A DNA stretch of 64,000 nucleotides from Anthonomus grandis grandis (lineage: Eukaryota > Arthropoda > Insecta > Coleoptera > Curculionidae), in contig NC_065548.1 of assembly GCF_022605725.1 (NCBI RefSeq), forward strand, positions 14,603,644 through 14,667,643. The letters are read 5' to 3'. This document shows, one piece after another, positions 61,001 through 64,000 of the stretch (position 1 is its first letter; every line of letters starts with the position of its first letter). The notes under the pieces were generated by a model. That model made no database searches, was not told where the DNA came from, and worked only from the letters and a program-made list of their open reading frames with translations. The position numbers and the translations under genes are program-made.

Positions 61001-63949
61001 CATAAATTTATTAAAATTGTTTTCTAGTAGGTATCTCATTGTGATTAAGTTTTTCCATTAAGATATAATTTCTCCTCCCTCAGATAGTTCCATAGCAAAA
61101 ATAACAGAAATTAATTGTCAAACTATTATTTCATTATAGACCAATTAATTATTCTACAAATACATATCTCTTATTGCTGTATAAAATTCAACAATAGGGG
61201 AGGATGGGGCAAGTGAGACACCTTAAGGCTCTGCGGCGTATAACTTACTAAGTTTTAGAAATAAAAAAGACTTTCATCGTTTGTAACACGAGTTTAAATG
61301 TTAAAAATAAACTAAACATTAACTCTTTGGAAAAATATCAAACTTTAAACAAAAAAAGAAAAATGACTCTCTTGCCCCAAGTTATAGGGGTAAGTGAGTC
61401 ACCCACATGACAATTGACAATTGTCAGAAACATAATTATTAGTACCTGGCTCATTATCGGAACAATCCTCATGTAACCAGGCTCCACATTGCATGCACAT
61501 TGTCCATTCTTCATAACAAGTGTCTTCGTAGGTCTCATGACAGTAAATGCATAATGTGTTTTTCTCTTCGTCCGGAATTGTTTTTATGTTGTGTTGTTTC
61601 TCTTCTGCTCTTGACGTGGCACTTTCCTTCTTTTGCTTAGCAATTCCTTCTTTTAATTTTTTCCATTACTAGTACTTGTCCCTGCTTTGTCGTCTAGTTT
61701 CTTTTTTACTTCCTTAGCTTCCACTGGTTTTCTTTATATCTTTGTAAGGAGAACTGGTTATTATTTTAGATCCTTCTATGTGCCTAGATTTGGATTTGGC
61801 ATTTTATTTCTTTGGAGAAGGTTTTGGCTCTGGATATCATCTTTTCTCAACAAGACTGAATCACTTATTACGGGAGCCTCGACGGGATTAATGTTTTCTG
61901 TCCTACATTCCCTTTGAAGAATGTTCTCGGCTGACGCAAAGTCACTGTCTTGAAACACATCTGGATTATATAGGTTGATTCCTGTTTTTTCAAAACCCTT
62001 AATAATATTTATTGCTGTAAAAAGCCTTAATAAGCGCATTTTTAATAATAGGAGCAATATCATATTCTGTGATCCTAGAGCCTGGATGATTTGTAAGCCA
62101 GTGATCCATGTCTCCTGCCAGATAAGTTTTAAATGGTCCAAAGACACTGGACGTAGCGGCTGCAATTTATTTGATGTGTGAGGAGGTAAGGTTATAACAG
62201 AAACTCCTGATTTTCTAGCCATGTTTACTAAATTAATGGACTTATGACTTGAATGTCCATCTAGTATCAGTAGACTTGGACAATCTGTTGTTGTTTTGGT
62301 GCAGCCTATAAAATAATTTAAAAATTTGATAAATAAGTCAGTATTCATCCAGCCTGATGGAGCAAAAAATCCTACTGCTCCAGGAAATGAACCGCACAAA
62401 AAAACAAGGATTCATTCGAACACGAGGGAAGACCATAAATGTTGAAATAAACGTACCTGTAGCGCTGACATAAGCTAATAAAGTTGTGTTTTTTCCTCTC
62501 TCTAAAGAAGTTAATCTTCTTACTTGCTTTCTTCCCTTTTCAGCTAAAATTTTTCCCGGTTTTTGGTGAACGCAGGTGATCCCCGTCTCATCACAGTTAA
62601 AAATCCGATGCGGCGGAAAATTAAACTTGTCCAAGGTCTTTATTAAGTTTTGAAAAAAATCATTAACCCTAGATTTGGAAAATTCTGTTTCTCTTGCAAT
62701 GCTGGTTGCTTCAGATCTTCGAATGGAGAGAATTTTCTGACGATTTAAAAATGAGCTCACCCAGTCTTTTCCTGCAAGTTTTTGATCTTTATTAAAAAGA
62801 TGACTTATTTGATTGGCTTTAGCAAATTGAAATGCAATCCTTCGAAGATCTGTGGTCGAAAGTCCATAAAACAGTTTTTCCAACAAAATTATGTGTTCAT
62901 ATATTTCTTTTTTCATTTTTTCAGTGAATACGGGTTTGAACCTGCCGTGGTTTACAAGTGGAGTGAGTTGTCGACGCTTTAATCGTGATTGAAAGGTGGT
63001 TCTCGGAATATTAAAAACCACACTAGCTTTTTTATTTGACATCTCTTTATTTTGAGTCACTTCTAAGGCACCACGAATGGCATCTTCTAAGGATGATCCT
63101 TTTTGGGTTTTGCACACGTAGTTATACACCATTTTTCCTCTGCAATATATAAAAAATATTTATAAGAACTTTTTATACTACAGTGGGGTAAGTGAGTCAT
63201 GCTTGACCCCAATCGTTCTTAAAATATAAAAATTTAAATCTTGAAAAGACAGATAAATGTGGCAACATTCTAAGCATAACGCGGTATTAAGCAAATATAA
63301 GGTTATGGTATGCACTTCATATAATATTAAGAAAATGCTGTTAAATTGAGGAAAATCCTTATTGATTTCGCTTAAAATATTATAAAACAACACGCAAAAT
63401 TTAAAGAATGTTAATATTTACCTGAATTTTAGTAATTTTCAGCTAAATGCTTAAGGATACAATACGCGCTATAGACATGTACACTACACTGATCATTGTC
63501 TTGCTATGATGCCGGTTGCTCAACATATTTCTAGAAACGCACTTGCCCCCTATGATTCACTTGCCCCACTCTTTCCTAATAGATACAAATATTATTTTTA
63601 ACTAAGAAAATAATATTGCTTACAAATATGTATTTTTTTAAGTTTCCAAGGTAGCCAAACATTCTATTCTTATGTTAGCCAAGTCAGAGATATTCCCATA
63701 AATCCAACACCTCCACGACCAGGTAATAAATCATAATTTATTTTGATCATATTTAATAAATTATAAATTTAGAACTTGAATTTTGGAAAACTTTTCGTTA
63801 TGAAAAGTGGGCCACAGCTCAAGGAATAATACCACCCGACATTAAAAAACTACAGATCAAATCTTTAAAGGTGGTAGACTCTTTTAAGCGATTCAATCGC
63901 CTTATCGAAGAATCACAACTAAATCAGTTTGAAGAGATGGAAGTTATCG
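34762..63949 (+). CDS. Adgb: androglobin, 5' part (exons 1-8; continues past the window)
   Basis: Join 34762..34929, 35275..35385, 48298..48565, 49047..49229, 49289..49453, 56320..56530, 63643..63722, 63773..63949. All GT-AG, all phases agree (1,363 nt, 454 residues). Androglobin is a large chimeric protein with an N-terminal calpain-like region, a rearranged globin domain and an IQ motif; in mammals it is linked to spermatogenesis and cilia. Recognised landmarks: FPEFSDQDINSERWD, WKRCNEVF, LRPWRPWHHIY, RLFWLGTWRKVYVDDKLP, DIWPMILCKALLKLA and CLTGWIPQ, all in the family order. These correspond to the calpain fold after the catalytic Cys; no Q-G-x-x-G-D-C-W box precedes them, so proteolysis is unlikely. 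A Lys-rich linker follows. The globin domain must lie to the right. Confidence 0.9.
35275..35385 (+). CDS. Adgb: androglobin exon 2
   Basis: Encodes VVYDDPHQIHLPSG and VNQWKRCNEVFD, equivalent to the 'W-K-R-P' block of other androglobins. Acceptor ttttag, donor GAT|gtaagt, phase 0 on both sides. Followed by a 12.9 kb intron. Confidence 0.88.
35998..37390. repeat. diverged tandem duplication, unit 1
   Basis: Aligns with 37,398-39,060. Shared words include GATTTACGT(T/C)TATATGAAG, ATGCATAACTTAAATGGATA, TTAAATAGAACAAAATTACG and TACACTTTATATTATTATCT. No coding content is evident. Confidence 0.75.
37398..39060. repeat. diverged tandem duplication, unit 2
   Basis: Second copy of 35,998-37,390. 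The offset is about 1,396 at its left end and rises to about 1,811 further right, implying an insertion of about 415 bp within 37,480-37,900, then falls slightly to about 1,758. The small frames at 38,121-38,466 lie inside the repeat and are not credible genes. Confidence 0.75.
39400..39770 (-). pseudogene. Ty3/gypsy retrotransposon RNase H fragment
   Basis: The minus strand reads VVKAIEYFHKYLYGQRF, then ILRTDHASLKSLFQYKNPKG and LQRLQEYHF...RKGEYHQYADVLS. This is the RNase H end of a gypsy-type pol, including the TDH motif and the degenerate H-x-x-A-D-x-L-S box. A stop lies inside and both sides are cut off. Confidence 0.8.
41160..41850 (+). pseudogene. DD41D transposase relic
   Basis: The plus strand reads RYLYDGAPLQYSVAIFNSLD, then PPRSPDP, then REEIHTREQLLQKIPDST and KCLKVNGEYFAHLL before a stop. 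This is the D-box, the third catalytic region and the C-terminus of a Tc1/mariner-type protein, with stops and shifts in between. Confidence 0.65.
42460..42630 (-). pseudogene. LINE reverse transcriptase fragment nested in the 40.8 kb element
   Basis: The minus strand reads ITLFLLYINDI, then DDTTLFWDD and DLKVVKSWLN, the RT region around the YADD box of Jockey/CR1-like elements, with part of the box deleted. Confidence 0.6.
44214..44260. repeat. (TAA)n microsatellite
   Basis: About 12 TAA units, followed by an interrupted run. Confidence 0.95.
44400..44569 (+). mobile_element. right-end fragment of the 10.0 kb mariner-type element
   Basis: Matches 11,370-11,501 in the same orientation (CTGCTGATTGTGCCAT, CCTATGTGTAGTCTTCTATT, CGCCAACCTG) and ends at the same terminus before TA. 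No left terminus was found nearby. Confidence 0.75.
45420..45720. other. unrecognised coding-like remnant
   Basis: This 300 bp block is less AT-biased, with overlapping open frames of 61-77 codons on both strands. One minus frame has PRRDIFGPIFAKNRFKPLFW, faintly like the piggyBac 'FxxxMSRNRFxxLL' segment. I cannot assign it with confidence. Confidence 0.3.
46067..46096. repeat. poly-A tract (30 bp)
   Basis: Uninterrupted run of A, possibly the 3' tail of a retroposed insertion. No adjacent source was identified. Confidence 0.8.
46180..47620 (-). mobile_element. DD41D-type Tc1/mariner element in Adgb intron 2
   Basis: Contains the best-preserved transposase of the window on the minus strand. 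The 3' side carries two similar copies of ATGTCAAATGG...CC(A/T)TGGTGTGATA-type sequence (46,187-46,235 and 46,348-46,395). Clear inverted termini could not be delimited, so the outer limits are approximate. Confidence 0.7.
46513..47598 (-). pseudogene. DD41D (rosa-like) transposase with two frameshifts
   Basis: The start MVYTLAERIEIIFLYG at 47,598 is followed by a paired-like helix-turn-helix region, then CFSDESTF (first Asp), HFQQDGAPAHY (second Asp) and WPARSPDLTPLDFFLWG (third Asp). Exactly 41 residues separate the second and third Asp. It ends HFEHLIK with the stop at 46,515-46,513. One frameshift lies in an A-run near 47,280 and another near 46,973. Otherwise the frame covers a normal length of about 360 codons, so inactivation may be fairly recent. 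Confidence 0.85.
47835..47876 (+). ncRNA. hammerhead-ribozyme-like motif followed by poly-A
   Basis: CTGATGA at 47,839-47,845, stem II CTCC-GATA-GGAG, then CAAAAC where GAAAC is expected, followed by ACGT and the GTA triplet. Helix I pairs GC/GC. The downstream text (GAGACCGTGACTTTGTG near 47,906) matches the 25.4 kb foldback element. A duplicated TGA after the core and the changed G suggest loss of activity. Confidence 0.5.
48298..48565 (+). CDS. Adgb: androglobin exon 3
   Basis: Acceptor attttag at 48,297. Encodes VNFVVYSTLTEYPDFLTPNQ, HLLNIEFYRNFI and the diagnostic LRPWRPWHHIYSQCKIVKG, ending NSA with 1 nt of Gly. Donor g|gtaact. The nearer acceptor at 48,310 would bring an in-frame stop. 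Confidence 0.88.
49047..49229 (+). CDS. Adgb: androglobin exon 4: calpain-like strand region
   Basis: Encodes KYVVRLFWLGTWRKVYVDD, then KLPLDDDNKLLLP, equivalent to calpain 'V-D-D-x-L-P'. It is followed by about 28 Lys-rich residues ending KSKPKT that are not in the vertebrate protein. Donor g|gtaaaa. Confidence 0.87.
49289..49453 (+). CDS. Adgb: androglobin exon 5
   Basis: Encodes AASSVKKDTVDIWPMILCKA, LLKLASL and NDFDIVNCLTGWIPQ, matching the calpain 'FWxxLLEKAYAKL...LTGG' helix pair. Chosen acceptor ttcttctag at 49,288 (59 bp intron); acceptor gatacag at 49,309 is phase-compatible as an alternative. Confidence 0.83.
50239..50472 (+). other. open frame in Adgb intron 5, doubtful exon
   Basis: A 77-codon frame with KKPTTSQRRSIALLIPP and VIFTSGVVKKYV. 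It is more complex than nearby intron DNA. Exons 5 and 6 join in phase without it and it matches no known androglobin block, so I do not include it in the gene. Confidence 0.2.
51190..51285. repeat. left subterminal repeats of the pogo-like element
   Basis: TGATTGCTCTTTCCC, GGGGGAAAGTGCTATC and GGGAAAGAGCATC are variants of the GGGAAAGTGCAATC motif found at the opposite end, and are probable transposase binding sites. Confidence 0.5.
51483..53482 (-). pseudogene. pogo-like DDE_1 transposase, frameshifted
   Basis: From MVRSYKGKTQ at 53,482: a psq-type helix-turn-helix (LSLRAASKRYSISYSTLQCY), a CENP-B-like segment (PGKDWFILFRRRHH), then the DDE_1 domain in the frame 52,990-51,959. Catalytic sites are damaged: NLDKKGI for the usual NxDExG, LLIYEGHTTH with Glu for the second Asp, and an intact third Asp in LLQPLDLSVF. 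A C-terminal tail (51,893-51,483) with VGTYIKVAFKS and KIYVSLVTKIV is in another frame. At least three frameshifts (near 53,230, 53,040 and 51,960) make it inactive. Confidence 0.88.
53500..53630. repeat. right subterminal repeat cluster of the pogo-like element
   Basis: Within 130 bp there are at least five copies of (G)GGAAAGTGCAA or TTGCACTTGCCCC in both orientations (near 53,507, 53,540, 53,556, 53,581 and 53,615). They echo the terminal GGGGTAAGTGC. Confidence 0.65.
54480..54860 (-). pseudogene. LINE reverse transcriptase fragment
   Basis: The minus strand reads VHGDSIFSSINNARGVPQGS, ILGPLLFLVYTSDFPNHI, then HQYAGDL where YADDL is expected, and later LNLNTSKTRMLI. A Jockey/CR1-type RT with a mutated catalytic box (Asp to Gly) and stops. 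Confidence 0.75.
56320..56530 (+). CDS. Adgb: androglobin exon 6
   Basis: Encodes ISNNDLWDVFTAYVDRFEWP, then a Lys/Ser/Thr-rich linker (GSTKKTGSTKKSKETPKKG) and GHRFVILSCNNS. The acidic-to-Lys linker parallels the Lys-rich linker after the calpain part in vertebrates. Acceptor gtctag, donor GT|gtaagt, phase 2. Confidence 0.85.
57200..57720 (-). pseudogene. LINE ORF2 C-terminal fragment
   Basis: The minus strand reads FESHLRYGILFWGGASQD, VFILQKKAIRFLMN, RCRPHFV, and LPIGLRTIKNLKVF with KRELLNKVYYYIEEFYRDDL at the end. This is the classical thumb/C-terminus of a Jockey/CR1-like LINE, with shifts. Confidence 0.75.
58080..58310 (-). pseudogene. RNase H domain fragment of a non-LTR retrotransposon
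   Basis: The minus strand reads NWYKDGSN (RNase H first Asp strand) and, further on, VLEHNGVLRNKKADELAGRP, the H-x-G-x-x-x-N-x-x-A-D motif. Only this domain is recognisable; the intervening part is shifted. Confidence 0.7.
59385..59910 (+). pseudogene. LINE fragment (endonuclease-RT type, region before the palm)
   Basis: The plus strand reads RTQKMDRDSIGYREVDKRVK, KLIKKDLTSHNIKIIQEAIE, then in shifted frames EKEQITS, and finally LEKALMVLFNKCVVEGKIPD. This is the stretch between endonuclease and RT of insect endonuclease-reverse-transcriptase LINEs. Truncated at both ends. Confidence 0.75.
59993..60360. repeat. tandem repeat, about 3.5 units of ~120 bp
   Basis: Units share CGCTGAATTC(A/G)AAAATGATA, a T-run, and AAATTCAAAATGGCGG, at about 59,993, 60,111, 60,234 and 60,310. 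An open frame (60,047-60,292) merely runs through the units. Confidence 0.7.
61197..63576 (-). mobile_element. 2.4 kb pogo/Tigger-like element in Adgb intron 6
   Basis: The ends GGGGAGGATGGGGCAAGTGA (left) and the reverse complement of TCACTTGCCCCACTCTTTCC (right) are flanked by TA (61,195-61,196 and 63,577-63,578). Subterminal GGGGTAAGTGAGTC copies lie at about 61,388 and 63,184. The protein is on the minus strand, antisense to Adgb. Confidence 0.88.
61399..63132 (-). pseudogene. pogo-like DDE_1 transposase with C-terminal zinc-finger-like tail, frameshifted
   Basis: From MVYNYVCKTQ at 63,132: helix-turn-helix (SNKKASVVFNIPRTTFQSRL), a CENP-B-like region (GKDWVSSFLNRQK), then FNCDETGI (first Asp) and LLILDGHSSH (second Asp). 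The third Asp region reads LQPLRPVSL in the main frame because of a shift; the next frame continues SVFGPFK. A second shift restores the frame at LFTAINIIKGFEKTG. Another shift lies near 62,395. The tail (61,540-61,399) has CIYCHETYEDTCYEEW and C-x2-C-x4-H-x2-C spacing, PHD-like. Confidence 0.87.
63643..63722 (+). CDS. Adgb: androglobin exon 7
   Basis: 80 nt encoding FQGSQTFYSYVSQVRDIPIN and PTPPRP, similar in position to the proline-rich stretch after the calpain region. Acceptor tttaag, donor cag|gtaata. Phase 2 entry, phase 1 exit, matching both neighbours. Confidence 0.8.
63773..63949 (+). CDS. Adgb: androglobin exon 8 (last in window)
   Basis: Encodes LEFWKTFRYEKWATAQGIIP, then PDIKKLQIKSLKVV and NRLIEESQLNQFEEMEVI. 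Donor g|gtaact at 63,950; the gene continues to the right of the window. Confidence 0.8.
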
Positions 63950-64000
63950 GTAACTATATTATAGCCTATAACTTATATTTGCACATTTTAAATAAATTTT

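Noticed and set aside
1..64000. tRNA or rRNA genes
   Set aside because: No A-box/B-box pair with a cloverleaf, and no rRNA-like sequence, was noticed on either strand; a tRNAscan run would be needed to be certain.

Overview
This window looks like about 64 kb of an AT-rich, transposon-laden insect nuclear genome, most likely a beetle. The evidence is a CYP4-type cytochrome P450 with 50-65 bp introns, an androglobin gene, and dense Tc1/mariner, pogo-like and non-LTR elements. The order-level guess is inference; no species can be read from the sequence. Two host genes are visible, both on the plus strand, and almost everything else is mobile-element debris.

Layout. 1-15,966: no host gene is seen. 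It holds a 465 bp MITE, a decayed LINE, a large inverted/duplicated repeat complex (4.4-7.8 kb) with a nested Tc1 deletion derivative and a possible solo LTR, and a minus-strand LINE interrupted by a mariner-type element. 15,967-28,622: a complete CYP4-family P450 in 8 exons (510 codons plus stop). The splice phases agree throughout and all diagnostic motifs are present. Intron 1 (3.8 kb) and intron 7 (7.0 kb) carry transposons. 28,623-34,761: intergenic, with a MITE, a perfect hairpin and one complex non-repetitive stretch. 34,762 to beyond the right edge: the 5' part of androglobin (Adgb), 8 phase-consistent exons (about 454 residues) covering the N-terminal calpain-like region. Three introns (12.9, 6.9 and 7.1 kb) are packed with mobile elements. 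The globin domain lies outside the window.

Mobile layer. Tc1/mariner relatives whose last two catalytic aspartates are 41 residues apart (DD41D-like) recur at 10.0, 18.5, 22.6, 40.8 and 46.2 kb, with short relatives of the first at 26.4 and 44.4 kb. Two pogo-like elements sit antisense in Adgb introns 5 and 6; their proteins differ, but their ends share GGGG(C/T)AAGTG. Remnants of non-LTR retrotransposons and one Ty3/gypsy pol fragment are also present.

Most interesting signal. Three loci (25.5, 27.8 and 47.8 kb) carry hammerhead-ribozyme-like cores: CTGATGA, a stem II, GAAA, then a very short stem III and a GTA cleavage triplet. At 25.5 and 27.8 kb the motif lies in an inverted-repeat (foldback) element. 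These look like a family of ribozyme-bearing non-autonomous elements, comparable to the hammerheads known from Penelope-like elements and retrozymes. This is read by eye and needs covariance-model confirmation.
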